64,000 nucleotides of DNA from JADJPL01 sp040382095 (GTDB taxonomy: Bacteria; Bacteroidota; Bacteroidia; Chitinophagales; Saprospiraceae). Location of the stretch: positions 1-64,000 of the forward strand of contig JBEIGB010000008.1 in NCBI GenBank assembly GCA_040382095.1. Direction: 5' to 3'. This document shows, piece by piece, positions 1 to 10,400 of the stretch (position 1 is its first letter; every line of letters starts with the position of its first letter). A model generated the notes under the pieces. It did no database searches. It was not told the origin of the DNA and saw nothing but the letters and a program-made list of their open reading frames with translations. Position numbers and translations under genes: made by a program.

Positions 1-172
1 ATTTTGCTTCGCAAAATCAATGAAAACGCCGCTCTAAAAAATATTATTTGGCGGTGTAAGCCGCCAAATGAAGGGCCGGAGGCTTTTTACACAACCCCAT
101 GCTTTTTACACAACCCCTTAAAAAATATTCTTTGGCGACAAATGCCGCCAAGGGACTCAGGCGACAGCCTCA
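1..172. repeat. Hairpin repeat family, copy R1 (cut by window edge)
   Basis: The window opens inside the tip of a long hairpin: positions 1-17 hold the family's constant tip (TTTTGC TTC GCAAAA) and 18-34 the right arm, while the left arm lies outside. After it come an AT-rich stretch, a small GGCGG/CCGCC hairpin near 50-67, two copies of a TTTTTACACAACCCC block (about 92-116), a second AT-rich plus GGCG hairpin block (118-152) and a GCGACAGCC end (160-169). The same modules occur around 12759-12950 and 45749-46002. Open frames here are produced by the repeat and show no protein-like features. Confidence 0.7.
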
Positions 173-345
173 AAATTTTAAATGAACGGGGCCCATTGCT
201 TTTGCTTCGCAAAATCAATGGGCCCCGTTCATTTAAACAAATATTTTGCGGTACAACCGCTAAGATTATTTTGTAAAAAGCTCCTGGGCTGTCATTTGGC
301 GGTGAAGGTGGCAAAATTCTTTATACACAATCTCAGTTTTCATAC
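173..345. repeat. Hairpin repeat family, copy R2
   Basis: Positions 177-237 form a near-perfect palindrome: about 29 bp of stem with one mismatch (199/215) closed by a TTC loop at 206-208. The tip is the family's TTTTGC-TTC-GCAAAA, but the arms (GAACGGGGCCCATTG type) differ from every other copy. A degenerate AT-rich plus GCGG module follows (240-262), then GGGCTGTCATTTGGCGG (283-300) and a TTATACACAA block. It lies beyond the 3' end of the OmpA-family gene at 389. Confidence 0.75.
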
Positions 346-388
346 AACCCCGAAATAACATTTCGTCCTACACCTGTACAAATGCGAT

Positions 389-1921
389 TTAGTACCCTCC
401 TTTAGTTCCGGGCGGATCCATTTCCACATCGCCTGCACCGGCAATACGGAATTCCACCCTCCGGTTCATATAGCTGTCTTTCGTGGGCACTAAAACTTCG
501 TTAGAACCCTTCCATTGCAGGACCAGACGGCCGCGTCCGATATTATGCGTTCCGACCAGGTGGTCAATCACTACTTTGGAGCGGTTGTAGGAAAGACGGT
601 TGTTGTATAACTCTGCCCCGGTACCATCCGCATATCCTGTCACCACGAGGCGCAGATTGGGGTTAGCACGCACCATTCGTGCAATACTTGCCAGGGTGCC
701 ATAATCCGTAAACTTGATTATTGCCTGGTCCGAGTTGAAGTGGATCATAGGAAGGAACCATTCCGTTGGAGTATTCCGGTTATCATTGATGACCCCGTTC
801 GTCTGAAGAGCCTCGTCAATCAATTCGCGCACACGGTCTTCTGTTACCCCCTGTGGCCTTCCGGCACCGGGGTTGATGACCACCCCTTCATCGTTTACCT
901 GCTCACCCTCGGTCGGCGTATAGAAAGGTTCGCGATCCAGATAATCCGGCACACCATCGCGGTCGGAGTCCAGGGTACGGCCTTTGGTATCCACAACTGC
1001 GCCCGGGGGAGTTTCAGGCTCCATGTCGAGTACATCCAGGACCCCATCCTGGTCGGAGTCATCTAATTTGACCTCTGGCCGATTCTTCAGCTCGTCGATA
1101 TCGGAAAGCACCGTCTCGAGTGGGTTGATCCAGTAAAGGGGTTCACTGGTGTTGGATTTATTGCCAAGGTTAAAGTTTATACTAACGTTTGAAAAACTCA
1201 CATTGTCCGTATTGCCAATACGGGTATCGAAACCATCAACGAAGTCCGCATTTTTTCCAAACAGCAGGAAACCCTGCTGCTCCAGCCCAATATTGATTCT
1301 CCCGCCTACGCGCACAGAAAAGCCGACACCCGCGGCGACATGTGCGGTATATACCGACTCGAGGAAACCACGGCGGGGCTCTTTGGTTTGTTTAAACTCC
1401 ATATCGTAGTTACTCATACCTGCCCCTCCCATGAAATAGAGATTTGTCGCCCGAACAGACCGGTTCCAGCGCAAAGCATTCAAAGTAACCACGCCGAAGA
1501 CCGTGCCCGACCGCCATTTGGTTTCGTATTCCCGAAACGGGGGCCTTGCATCTGCGCCGCGCAGCAGGCTATAAACAAAATCACCGCGAATTGAAAAAAT
1601 ATAGTCCAACGCCTTACGTACATGGATACCGACGCCATAAGAAGGCAGCAGGTCAATATCGCCGGCGACAAGCCCAAGGCCACCGTTTATTCCCAACTCG
1701 ACCATGTTTTTAGGCGTAGTGGTCTGGGGCTTTTCTTCTTTCTCCTCTTTTATCACTGCTTCCTTCTGTTCTTTTTTCTCTTCTTCCTTCTGTTCTTTTT
1801 TCTCTTCCTTTTTCTGTTCTTTTTTCTGTTCTTTCGCAGTTGCCGGTTTCTGGGCAAAAAGCGGCTGTACTGCAAACAGGGCGAGTATGAGCCCTGCAAA
1901 GAAAATTGTTGGTTTCTTCAT
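389..1921 (-). CDS. OmpA-family outer membrane protein with K/E-rich segment and thrombospondin type 3 repeats
   Basis: A 510-aa envelope protein. It has a signal peptide (about 1-23, ending LFAQ), a very charged Lys/Glu-rich stretch (about 30-64), a region resembling a porin-type beta-barrel (about 70-270), Asp-rich calcium-binding TSP3 repeats of the DSDQDGVLDVLD and DSDRDGVPDYLD type (about 300-345), and a C-terminal OmpA domain (about 390-500) that should bind peptidoglycan. The family tethers the outer membrane to the cell wall. I chose the ATG at 1921 because it directly precedes MKK and a hydrophobic core; the frame runs 17 codons further upstream, overlapping a TATATTTG promoter box. 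The domain order is clear; the specific role is unknown. Confidence 0.85.
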   Translation of the reverse strand: MKKPTIFFAGLILALFAVQPLFAQKPATAKEQKKEQKKEEKKEQKEEEKKEQKEAVIKEEKEEKPQTTTPKNMVELGINGGLGLVAGDIDLLPSYGVGIHVRKALDYIFSIRGDFVYSLLRGADARPPFREYETKWRSGTVFGVVTLNALRWNRSVRATNLYFMGGAGMSNYDMEFKQTKEPRRGFLESVYTAHVAAGVGFSVRVGGRINIGLEQQGFLLFGKNADFVDGFDTRIGNTDNVSFSNVSINFNLGNKSNTSEPLYWINPLETVLSDIDELKNRPEVKLDDSDQDGVLDVLDMEPETPPGAVVDTKGRTLDSDRDGVPDYLDREPFYTPTEGEQVNDEGVVINPGAGRPQGVTEDRVRELIDEALQTNGVINDNRNTPTEWFLPMIHFNSDQAIIKFTDYGTLASIARMVRANPNLRLVVTGYADGTGAELYNNRLSYNRSKVVIDHLVGTHNIGRGRLVLQWKGSNEVLVPTKDSYMNRRVEFRIAGAGDVEMDPPGTKGGY

Positions 1922-1969
1922 AGTTTTCCAGTTGATTTTAGAAATGGGATTATAAAAAATATATTGTTG

Positions 1970-1977
1970 CAAATATA
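1970..1977 (-). promoter_or_regulatory. -7 promoter box (TATATTTG) of the OmpA-family gene
   Basis: It matches the Bacteroidota -7 consensus TAnnTTTG on the minus strand, 48 bp upstream of the chosen ATG at 1921. No convincing TTTG -33 element sits 19-21 bp further upstream, so this is a half-match. Confidence 0.45.
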
Positions 1978-2214
1978 ATGGAAAAGTAACTACTTAAATC
2001 ATATCCAACACCTTATCAATTGATAATTTTTGCTCTGAATTTTGCAGCGGATTAATTTTACCAAAAAAACCGGACATGTGCCGAGCGTACAAACTCTTTT
2101 GAGGTCAAGTACCCGGCAATATCTCAAAAAAAGATGTACTGTGGCCATAAAATAGCTAAATTTATCCCGCTGTAATCCTTCTGCAACAACTCTATTATCA
2201 AAAATATCACCCGG

Positions 2215-3324
2215 ATGTTAGAAAACTGGCTCAGCGGAGTTTCCTTAAATCAATTAAGCGAAAAAGGTCAGCAGCCATGGCAATTGGGAAACAACCTCCG
2301 AATAAACACAGAAGGATCATTTCCCGATCTCAGTGGTGTTCAGGCAGCGATTATCGGTATAGGGCAAGCGGACGCCGATGCCGTCCGCGAGGCGCTATAC
2401 CCTTTAGCCTGCCCACAGGGCAAACTTCAAATTGCCGATTTAGGGAATTTTCGGAAGGACCACCTGTCCTTCATTGTTCCAGCCCTTGCCGAACTTCTCG
2501 AAAGCCGTATCCTGCCTATCGTCATCGGTAACGATTTTTACTTCAGCCTAAGCTTATACAAGGCGGCGCAGCAAATGCTTAAGCAGATCAACCTGGTCAC
2601 GGTTGACGAAACCTTACGCTTTCGTCCCAAAGCGGATTCGGCACCTGCTGCCTTGTTTGACCAGCTCATCCACGCCCCCGGTGCACAGCTATCGCACTTC
2701 GGCATTATTGGGTTTCAATCCCATTTTACGGAGCCTGCCGCCCTTCAAACCATGACAGACCGATTTTTCGATGGCATACGCCTCGGGCAGGTGCGCGCAA
2801 ACCTCCAGGAGACAGAACCCATCATTCGGGACGGGGATATATGCTGCCTTAATCTGGCTGCCCTAAAGCAATCGGAGGCCCCGGGTCAGGAGCATGCATC
2901 ACCAGGAGGGTTAACTATGGAAGAGGCTTGCCAGATTTGCAGATATGCCGGGCTTAGTGATAAATTAAAGGCTTTCGGGGTTTTTGGATTCCGTAAAGTA
3001 TTCGACCGCCAGGACCAGACGGCACAGATAACAGCTCAAATGATTTGGTACTTCCTCGAGGGGCTGCTGCAGCGCAAAGGAGATTTCCCGGCTTCCCTGG
3101 ACGGGCTTACCGAATATATTGTCGAAAGAAAAGACTATGAATCCCCTTTAAAATTCTGGAAAAGCCGCCGTTCCGGCAGGTGGTGGGTACAAGTATCCGC
3201 CCCATCCACTGAAAACCACGCGCAACAACGCCTCGTACCCTGTTCTCATAATGACTATTTATCCGCGTGCCAGCAGGAGGAACTGCCCGAACGCATCCTC
3301 AATATCCTCAAACGATTTGGATAA
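2215..3324 (+). CDS. Ureohydrolase (arginase/formimidoylglutamase)-fold protein lacking metal ligands
   Basis: A 369-aa protein with the layout of the arginase/formimidoylglutamase superfamily, whose members hydrolyse guanidino or formimino groups with two Mn ions. The metal motifs are gone: GGxHS reads GNDFYFS (105-111), DAHxD reads VDETLRF (130-136), and SxDxDxxDP reads LNLAALKQSEAPG (212-224), where only the trailing APG remains. The C-terminus (KFWKSRRSGRWW, then LVPCSHNDY) is an added segment outside the enzyme core. It is unlikely to be a hydrolase and may be a structural or binding protein. It converges on murF with a 16-bp gap, beside the T9SS genes. Fold assignment is fairly sure; function is unknown. 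Confidence 0.7.
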   Translation: MLENWLSGVSLNQLSEKGQQPWQLGNNLRINTEGSFPDLSGVQAAIIGIGQADADAVREALYPLACPQGKLQIADLGNFRKDHLSFIVPALAELLESRILPIVIGNDFYFSLSLYKAAQQMLKQINLVTVDETLRFRPKADSAPAALFDQLIHAPGAQLSHFGIIGFQSHFTEPAALQTMTDRFFDGIRLGQVRANLQETEPIIRDGDICCLNLAALKQSEAPGQEHASPGGLTMEEACQICRYAGLSDKLKAFGVFGFRKVFDRQDQTAQITAQMIWYFLEGLLQRKGDFPASLDGLTEYIVERKDYESPLKFWKSRRSGRWWVQVSAPSTENHAQQRLVPCSHNDYLSACQQEELPERILNILKRFG

Positions 3325-3340
3325 TCAACGCTTGTCTGCG

Positions 3341-4654
3341 TCAGAAAGCGGCGAGCATCTTCTCCATTTGCATTCCGCGGGAACCTTTAATCAGAAAGGT
3401 GGTATCCTCCCACGAATTTGCGGTAAACCAGGAAGCGAGTTCGCCGGAATTTGAAAAGAACAGAAGCCCTAGCCTTTGGGCGGCCGCCTGAAAATCCGGT
3501 CCTGCCAGGATGACCTGCCCAAACTGCAGGTCAACAGCCAATTGGGCAATATAATCGTGTTCCGCAGCCGATACCATCCCCAACTCAAACATCGCCCCCA
3601 ACACCGCGACCTTTTTTCCTCCCGGGATAAGCGCGAAATTCTTCAGGGCCTGCTCCATGCTGCTTGGATTGGCATTGTACGCATCGAGAATAAACGTATT
3701 CGACCCCTTGTGGAGCAGTTGCGAGCGGTTCATTCCCGGCACGTACCGCTCCAACGCACCTTTGATTTTATCTGCCGGCACTTTGAAATACCTCCCCAGT
3801 GCGATGGCAGTGACCAGGTTGCCCAGGTTGTACCGACCGATTATTTGGGAATTTATGGCTACCGGAATATGGTTTTCATTCAGAAACTCCACGGCCAGGA
3901 ATGGCTGTTCGGCGATGAGCCGTATTTCTATCCTCGGGCTGTCCGGCGACAGGGAATCGCTAAGGCTGTAAAAAACCCTTTTCTGAACCCCTTCGGACAA
4001 ATCGCGGAGGAAGGCCTCTCCCTGATTGATAAAAACCGTGCCCTTTTGCCCAATCATAAACCGATAAAGCTCGGATTTTCCCTTTTTGACCCCTTCGAGC
4101 CCACCGAAACCCTCCAAATGGGCTTTCCCGATATTAGTGACCACACCGTGAGTGGGTTCTGCGATCGTACAAAGTACGGCAATTTCCCCCTGGGCATTGG
4201 CTCCCATCTCGATTACCGCCACTTCTGTATCGTCAGGCATATCCAGCAGTGTAAGACAGACCCCGATATGGTTGTTTAGGTTCCCCTTTGTATAGTGCGT
4301 GCGATAGTGGGCAGACAGGACTGTACTGACCAGCTCTTTGGTCGTTGTCTTGCCATTGCTGCCGGTAATTGCGATGACGGGTATAAGGAATTGCCTGCGA
4401 TGAAAGCGGGACAGTTGCTGAAGCGCAGAAAGGGCATCCTCCACCAGGATAAACGGCATATCGGGCCTGACGACCGATGGGTTATCTACGATCGCATAAG
4501 CTGCTCCTTTAGAGAGCGCATCGGCGGCATAATCGTTTCCATCGAAGTTGGCTCCCTTCAATGCAAAAAAAAGGGATCCCGGCACAATGTGCCGGGAGTC
4601 CGTTGATACTTTTCGGGAAGCCCGAAACAGTTCATAAAGCTCTTTGACCTCCAT
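3341..4654 (-). CDS. murF: UDP-N-acetylmuramoyl-tripeptide--D-alanyl-D-alanine ligase MurF
   Basis: A 437-aa cytoplasmic Mur ligase that adds D-Ala-D-Ala to the UDP-MurNAc tripeptide, the last cytoplasmic step before lipid I. It shows the N-terminal substrate domain, the ATP-binding GSNGKTT loop (98-104), NLNNHIGV (125-132) and DAYNANP (324-330), all typical of MurF. Length is normal. Its ATG (4652-4654) directly abuts the stop codon of gldJ (4655-4657), so the two are almost certainly co-transcribed. A gldJ-murF pairing is known from gliding Bacteroidota. Confidence 0.95.
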   Translation of the reverse strand: MEVKELYELFRASRKVSTDSRHIVPGSLFFALKGANFDGNDYAADALSKGAAYAIVDNPSVVRPDMPFILVEDALSALQQLSRFHRRQFLIPVIAITGSNGKTTTKELVSTVLSAHYRTHYTKGNLNNHIGVCLTLLDMPDDTEVAVIEMGANAQGEIAVLCTIAEPTHGVVTNIGKAHLEGFGGLEGVKKGKSELYRFMIGQKGTVFINQGEAFLRDLSEGVQKRVFYSLSDSLSPDSPRIEIRLIAEQPFLAVEFLNENHIPVAINSQIIGRYNLGNLVTAIALGRYFKVPADKIKGALERYVPGMNRSQLLHKGSNTFILDAYNANPSSMEQALKNFALIPGGKKVAVLGAMFELGMVSAAEHDYIAQLAVDLQFGQVILAGPDFQAAAQRLGLLFFSNSGELASWFTANSWEDTTFLIKGSRGMQMEKMLAAF

Positions 4655-6154
4655 TTATTTATATCGGCGATCTACTTTTTTCTCTTTGGTCTTAAACAGG
4701 TTACCGCTCGGAATATCGTTGGTCGTCGGGCTGCCCAGGCGGGTCATCGCGCAACGGAAGCCAATCGTCCGGTCAGCTTCATCCTGGTCTCTGAACCTGC
4801 GCGTACCCGGAGAGAGCCAATGGGCGCGATCAGCCCAGGAGCCACCTTTGTACACCCGGGAGCGGTCGGTGATTAAGGTATGTTCGGGATCATAAAACGC
4901 TTCCGACAATGTATCGCCATCATTGTAATTGTTCAACTCGCTGCGGCGGATATTGGAACGGTTGGACAGTTCTTCTTCCGTAAGTTTGCGATAGCGCAGG
5001 CGGCCGATACTATCCTTTTCCAAGGGGTTGCCATCCTGATCAGTATCGATTCTCCGGTAGCCATCCCCGCGATACGGGTTGAGATCGTGGTTATCGGCAT
5101 CGCGCAGGCTTAGGGAAGTGGTCGGGCGATATACGTCCAACACCCATTCGCTCACGTTGCCGGCCATATTGTACAAACCGAAATCGTTGGGCAGGAAGGA
5201 CCGTACCTCAGCGGGGATATGGGCGTTATCGTTCAACTTACCGGCAATCCCCATGTAGTCGCCCTTGCCGCGCTTGAAGTTGGCGAGGATTATACCCTGG
5301 TTTTTGTCGCGTACCTGATATCGGGTAGAATTACCATCCCAGGGGTAGATACGGCGATCAGTATATAATTCATCTTCTTCAGAAGCCTGCTTACCGCGAA
5401 GCGCAAGTGCTGCGTACTCCCATTCCGCCTCTGTCGGAAGCCGGTAATCCGGGAGCAGGATGCCATCCTCAAAGCGGACGTTTCTTTCTTCCCCTGTGCC
5501 GAGGTCTTTCAGGTCCCTTCGGACATTGGCCTCATACTGCCCCGCAAGATAGGCGTCTGTGGTAAAGTTATTATTATCTTTCTGGTCGGGATTGGGATTT
5601 AAAATCCCTTTTTGGATAAGCATCATCTCGTTGACCCTGTCTGTACGCCACTTCGAATACGCGTTGGCCTGGGTCCAGCTCACCCCGACTACAGGATAGT
5701 CGTTATAGGAAGGAAAGCGGAAATAGGTATTGACGAAAGGATCGTTATACACGAGGTCGTCGAGCCAAACGAGGGTATCCGGAAGGGATTTTTTTACGAC
5801 TTCGGGATAGGACGCCCCAAATACGCGGGTCAGCCAGTAGATATACTCCCGGTAATCCAGGTTGGACACCTCGGTCTCGTCCATATAAAACGAGGAGACG
5901 GTCACCCGCCTCGGTACGGCGTTCCAATCAGCCATCACATCCTCATTGGTCTGCCCCATAGTAAAAGTGCCTCCTTCGACCAATACCAGATTGGGGCCTG
6001 TGGGCTGGCCTGGATAGTCCTTTTTCTCAAACCCTCCCCATTTTTTGTCGTTATACGCCCAGCCCGTCGTCGAGGAGACCTCCTTGCTCGAACACGAAGT
6101 AAGAAAAGCAGCGGCAAAGATCAGGCAAGCGCCAAACATCAAAAGCTTTTTCAT
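4655..6154 (-). CDS. gldJ: GldJ-type type IX secretion/gliding lipoprotein
   Basis: A 499-aa lipoprotein. The signal peptide ends in the lipobox FLTSC with Cys21 as the lipidated residue. From about residue 55 to 490 it carries a formylglycine-generating-enzyme-like (SUMF1) domain: VEGGTFTMGQTNE (about 59-71), RLPTEAEWEYAA, NMAGNVSEWVLD and a closing VYKGGSW...GFRCA. In Bacteroidota, GldJ and GldK are such outer-membrane lipoproteins, needed for T9SS function and gliding; they are not active FGEs. I prefer GldJ to GldK because murF and porU/porV are neighbours. It lies downstream of the porP-like gene on the same strand. Confidence 0.88.
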   Translation of the reverse strand: MKKLLMFGACLIFAAAFLTSCSSKEVSSTTGWAYNDKKWGGFEKKDYPGQPTGPNLVLVEGGTFTMGQTNEDVMADWNAVPRRVTVSSFYMDETEVSNLDYREYIYWLTRVFGASYPEVVKKSLPDTLVWLDDLVYNDPFVNTYFRFPSYNDYPVVGVSWTQANAYSKWRTDRVNEMMLIQKGILNPNPDQKDNNNFTTDAYLAGQYEANVRRDLKDLGTGEERNVRFEDGILLPDYRLPTEAEWEYAALALRGKQASEEDELYTDRRIYPWDGNSTRYQVRDKNQGIILANFKRGKGDYMGIAGKLNDNAHIPAEVRSFLPNDFGLYNMAGNVSEWVLDVYRPTTSLSLRDADNHDLNPYRGDGYRRIDTDQDGNPLEKDSIGRLRYRKLTEEELSNRSNIRRSELNNYNDGDTLSEAFYDPEHTLITDRSRVYKGGSWADRAHWLSPGTRRFRDQDEADRTIGFRCAMTRLGSPTTNDIPSGNLFKTKEKKVDRRYK

Positions 6155-6365
6155 CAGTATCTGACAGTTTTGATTTAATAAGCAAATAATATGGTCATGG
6201 TAAACAAGGTATATATTGAAGCCGCCTTAACGCGTACTTCAGCATAGCCGGTTAAATGGCTAACGAAACCGGGGCGAAAATAGTATTTTTTAATATAAAC
6301 TTATTATTGAACAACTTTTCAAAAAACACCGGGATCTGTTTTTTACAGCTACTGCCGGGAAAAAA

Positions 6366-7382
6366 TCAACGGAACATTTTAAAGCAGTCGTTGTACTGTG
6401 CGGACTTCCGTCTTTTTTGCCGGGCGCGGCTATCCTCAAAATTGAGGGTCATACTGATTTCATGAGCGCCACCGGTACGCTGCCCGCCCAACGGGGAGAT
6501 TGTGAGATCATAGCTGTACCCAAAGCGGAATATTCCTTCCCGCACCCCTATCAGTGCGATGGCTGCATCGGGGTTACCTCCACTGTGCCGGTACCAAACC
6601 CCGCCAAACATCGCCTGATAGCTCAGATAAGTCCCTGCATTGATTTGCACGAAATCTGCCTGACGGATAAACAATAAATTCGGGGATATAAACGATGGAT
6701 ATTTCAGATTGTTGCCTTCTGCAAAGCCAAATTGCAGGCCTGCATGTGCCGTAAGGCGCATAGGCCGGCCTACCCTAAGCCCCTCATTGGCCGAAATAAA
6801 ATTTTCTTCAGGCCGGTTCAGATGACGGGCAGATATCCCGAGATAGGCCCTGGAATTGTGCAGCAAGAGTCCTGCCCCGATATCTACTGCCGCAGCAGCA
6901 AGCCCCGCAGGACGGGCCTCTTCGGAAACAGTGCCCCCACCTGCATTGCCATCAACCGGATTGAGTTGATCCCCAAAAACCAGTTGGTCCCAGTCCAAAC
7001 GAGATTGCAGGATCCCCGCTTCGAGCCCAAACTTAAGAAAATAATCTGCGTTAACCTGCAGGTGATAGCTGTAAGACCCATGGAACGCCATCGTGCGGTA
7101 AAGCCCATTCCCCGCATCGTCTGCCAGGACCTGAAGGCCAAGTCCCCCGGCACCATCCGGCAGCTGCTGCTCAAAACCGATGGAGTAGGTACGGTAGGCA
7201 TTTGGCCAGGAGGGCCATTGATCCCGGTAATTGACCGAAATACGGGGCGCATCAGCAACCCCTGCAAATGCCGGGTTTATCTGAAGGGGCGCGGCATAAA
7301 ACTGGCTGAACACAGGGTCTTGTGCCTTTGTGCGAATACAGGTAAAGACCAATAAAATGAGCAAGACCGGTTTTATCCCCAT
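6366..7382 (-). CDS. PorP/SprF family type IX secretion outer membrane protein
   Basis: A 338-aa predicted outer-membrane beta-barrel protein. It has a signal peptide (1-20, ending TKA) and then the family signature DPVFSQFYAAPLQINPAFAG, followed by alternating Gly/aromatic strands typical of PorP/SprF. These proteins help anchor or secrete T9SS adhesins, or hold the motor at the outer membrane. I placed the start at 7382, not further upstream, because it precedes the signal peptide and follows a rare clear Shine-Dalgarno-like GGGAGG. It runs divergently from porU with 76 bp between them and lies upstream of gldJ (gap 211 bp). Several paralogues per genome are usual, so I give no symbol. Confidence 0.85.
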   Translation of the reverse strand: MGIKPVLLILLVFTCIRTKAQDPVFSQFYAAPLQINPAFAGVADAPRISVNYRDQWPSWPNAYRTYSIGFEQQLPDGAGGLGLQVLADDAGNGLYRTMAFHGSYSYHLQVNADYFLKFGLEAGILQSRLDWDQLVFGDQLNPVDGNAGGGTVSEEARPAGLAAAAVDIGAGLLLHNSRAYLGISARHLNRPEENFISANEGLRVGRPMRLTAHAGLQFGFAEGNNLKYPSFISPNLLFIRQADFVQINAGTYLSYQAMFGGVWYRHSGGNPDAAIALIGVREGIFRFGYSYDLTISPLGGQRTGGAHEISMTLNFEDSRARQKRRKSAQYNDCFKMFR

Positions 7383-7400
7383 TGAACCTCCCTTTTTATG

Positions 7401-7408
7401 TATTTTTG
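7401..7408 (+). promoter_or_regulatory. -7 promoter box (TATTTTTG) of porU
   Basis: This TAnnTTTG match lies in the 76-bp divergent gap between the porP-like gene and porU, 51 bp before the porU ATG at 7459. The nearest upstream TTG is only 16 bp away, so the -33 element is doubtful. Confidence 0.4.
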
Positions 7409-7458
7409 TCAACATCAACGACTGGCAACTGCCAATATATACACAACGACTGAAAGTT

Positions 7459-10400
7459 ATGAAGAATTTTGCCCTTACTTTTTTTCTGCTTACAATATTC
7501 TGTATTGCACATGCCAATACCCCAATTTTGGTAGAAGATTCCCTCCTTTGGAACAAAGCCCCCCAGACCCTGGATCTCCCCGATCAGCAACTGGAGCTGT
7601 GGTCGTTCAAAGGGGCTCTGGTGGACGGGATAAGCCCCTTCCAGCCAAGATATGTGCGGGAGTTTCCGGTATCAGGCCCCGGTGTGCTCGAGGTGCGGAT
7701 TATTAGAATGAATTATACCCCATTCAGCCGACGCTCAATGCCCGGCGACGAGATCCTGCGGGAAACCCTGCAGTTCGATGCCCACGTGGAAAAAGACCGC
7801 AACCAATACTACGGGAAAATAGCCTTCGTACCCATCCTGAAATCGGGTGCCGGCTTTGCCCAGGTGACTTCTTTCTCCCTGGAAATCCAATGGCGGCCAT
7901 CGCAGGAATCCCGCCCACGCTCGAGCGAATTCGCCACAACCTCCCGCCTGCGCGAAGGCACCCTGTACAAAATTGCCGTTGAAGCAGAAGGTATGCACAA
8001 ACTCACGTATGATTTTTTTAAAAACGATTTAAAAATAGATATTGACCGCACCGACCCCCGGCAGATAAAGCTACTGGGCAATAAAAACGGCATGCTGCCG
8101 ATATTGAACGAACAACCGCGGCCCGATGACCTGGAAGAAATCCCTATCAGCATCGCAGGGGAATCCGATGGCCGCTTCGATCCGCAGGACTACCTCCTCT
8201 TTTATGGCCAGGGCCCGGGCGAATGGCAATTCAACCCGCAAAATCAGCGTTTTACCTTTATTAAAAATACTTATTCCAACCAGCAATTCTATTTCATTCA
8301 AATCAGCAGCACGGTAGGTAAAAGGGTGGAAGAACAAAGCAATATTCCGAATGCCCCCTATACCAGTACCTCCTTCGACGATTATGCGCACCTCGAGCAG
8401 GATAAGATCAACCTCATGCACCAGTGGATTAAATCTAAAGGCTCCGGGCGGCGCTGGTTTGGAGACCACTTCCTCAATGTCCGGGAATACCGCTACGATA
8501 AATTTTTTGAGTTTCCCAATCTCGAAACTGGAACACCCGTTTACCTGAAAGCCGAGATGGCCCTGCGTGCCCTGCAACAGTCCAGGTTTACACTCGTAGT
8601 AAATGGTACGACACTCAACAGCAACCTCGCCGACCGCGTTGTAGAGCTGGAAGGTGAATTCGATAACATCCGCGATTATGCAAAAAATGCCCTGCTGGAA
8701 GGAACGGTCGTCCTCAATACCGATAATGCAGAGGTCATCGCACGTTATCCCAGGCCAGGAGGAGCCAACGACGGCAGTGAAGGCTGGATAGATTATATTG
8801 CGTTCAACGTCCGGCGAAAACTCCTCATGGCCGGGGACCAAATGCACTTCCGCGACAAGGCCACCCTGGCTTATCCGAATGCATTGTTCGAACTCGGGAA
8901 TGCCCCGGCCGAAATCCTGATCTGGGACATCAGTAACCCCCTGGCACCAAAGCTGCAACGCGCCGACCGAACCGGAAACCTCCTGCGCTTTGGCGCCAGT
9001 ACTTCGACCCTCCGTACTTTCATCGCATTTAACCCACAAAAAGGGCTTTTAAGCGCAAAAAATGCCGGAAAGGTTGCCAATCAAAATCTCCATGCCCTTA
9101 GTCGTGCAGACCTCCTGATCGTTTACCCAAAAGAATTTGCAGCAGAGGCCGCCGTACTCGCAACACACCGCCGCGAGCACAGCGGCCTCGTCGTCGAAAC
9201 TGCTGAAATCGGCACCATCTTCAACGAATTCTCCGCAGGCCGCGTTGACCCTTCAGCCATCCGCAACCTGGCCCGAATGCTGTTCCTGCGCGATCCAAAT
9301 TTCAGGTACCTACTCCTCCTCGGCGACGGCACCTTTGACCCCCGCGACATCTACGGCTTTGGTAAAGACTTTATCCCCACCTTTCAAAATGATTCCTTTA
9401 ACCCACTTTTTGCTTTCCCTGCCGATGATTACTACGCTATCCTCGATGCACAGCCAGGAGGCGATCCGCTCAATGGCCGCTTACAGGTCGCTATCGGGCG
9501 GCTCACCGTCAACTCCCCCAAAGAAGCAGCCGAAGTGATCCGCAAAATTATCCACTACGACAAAGCCCCTCAAACCTTCTCCGACTGGCGCAACCGCGTC
9601 GTCTTTATCGGCGATGATGAAGACGGTATGCAGCACACCGCCGATGCAGACCTTATCGCCGATGATTTCCAGCGCAACTACCCGATTGCAAATGTTGACA
9701 AAGTCTATATTGACGCTTTCCCTCAGGTGGCCACTTCCGGCGGGGCACGGGTGCCGGCAGCTACCGAAGCCATCAACCAGGCGATCTTTAAAGGCATCCT
9801 CGTCATGACCTATCTGGGCCATGGGGGACCCAACGGATGGGCACAGGAACGCATCCTCAATATACCCGATATCCTCAGTTGGAGGAATCTCGACCGGCTC
9901 CCCTTATTCCTCACAGCTACCTGCTCCTTCACCAATTACGATGATCCCACCTTTACCTCCGCAGGGGAAGAAACCCTCCTCAACCCCGCAGGTGGTGCCA
10001 TCGGGCTAATGACAACAACCAGGGCTGTTTTTGCCAATCAAAATGCCGTCCTGACCGAAAAATCCCTGGAATCGCTGTTCCAACGTCAAAATAATGGAAG
10101 GTACCCCACCCTTGGCGAAGCAATGCGCCTCGCCAAAAACAGCTCTTCGACGATTGGAATCGTCACTAATTCCAGAAAATTTGCCCTCGTTGCAGATCCT
10201 TCCCTCCAGCTTGCGATACCTGAATACCGCGTCCTGGCAAACAGCATAAACGGAAAACCCATCGGCACGGGTTCGCCGGATACCCTGCGCGCGCTACAGC
10301 AAGTCACCGTAGAAGGCATAGTCGTCGGGCAGGACGGAAAGCCACTGGACGATTTCAGCGGGACAATCTACCCGACAATCTTCGACAAAAACCTCCGGAC

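Noticed and set aside
4..276. 90-aa plus-strand ORF at the left edge
   Set aside because: It is translated from repeat copies R1 and R2; the reading frame follows palindromes and has no protein features.
1622..1978. 118-aa plus-strand ORF rich in Phe/Leu/Ser
   Set aside because: It is the antisense of the Lys/Glu-rich codons of the OmpA-family gene.
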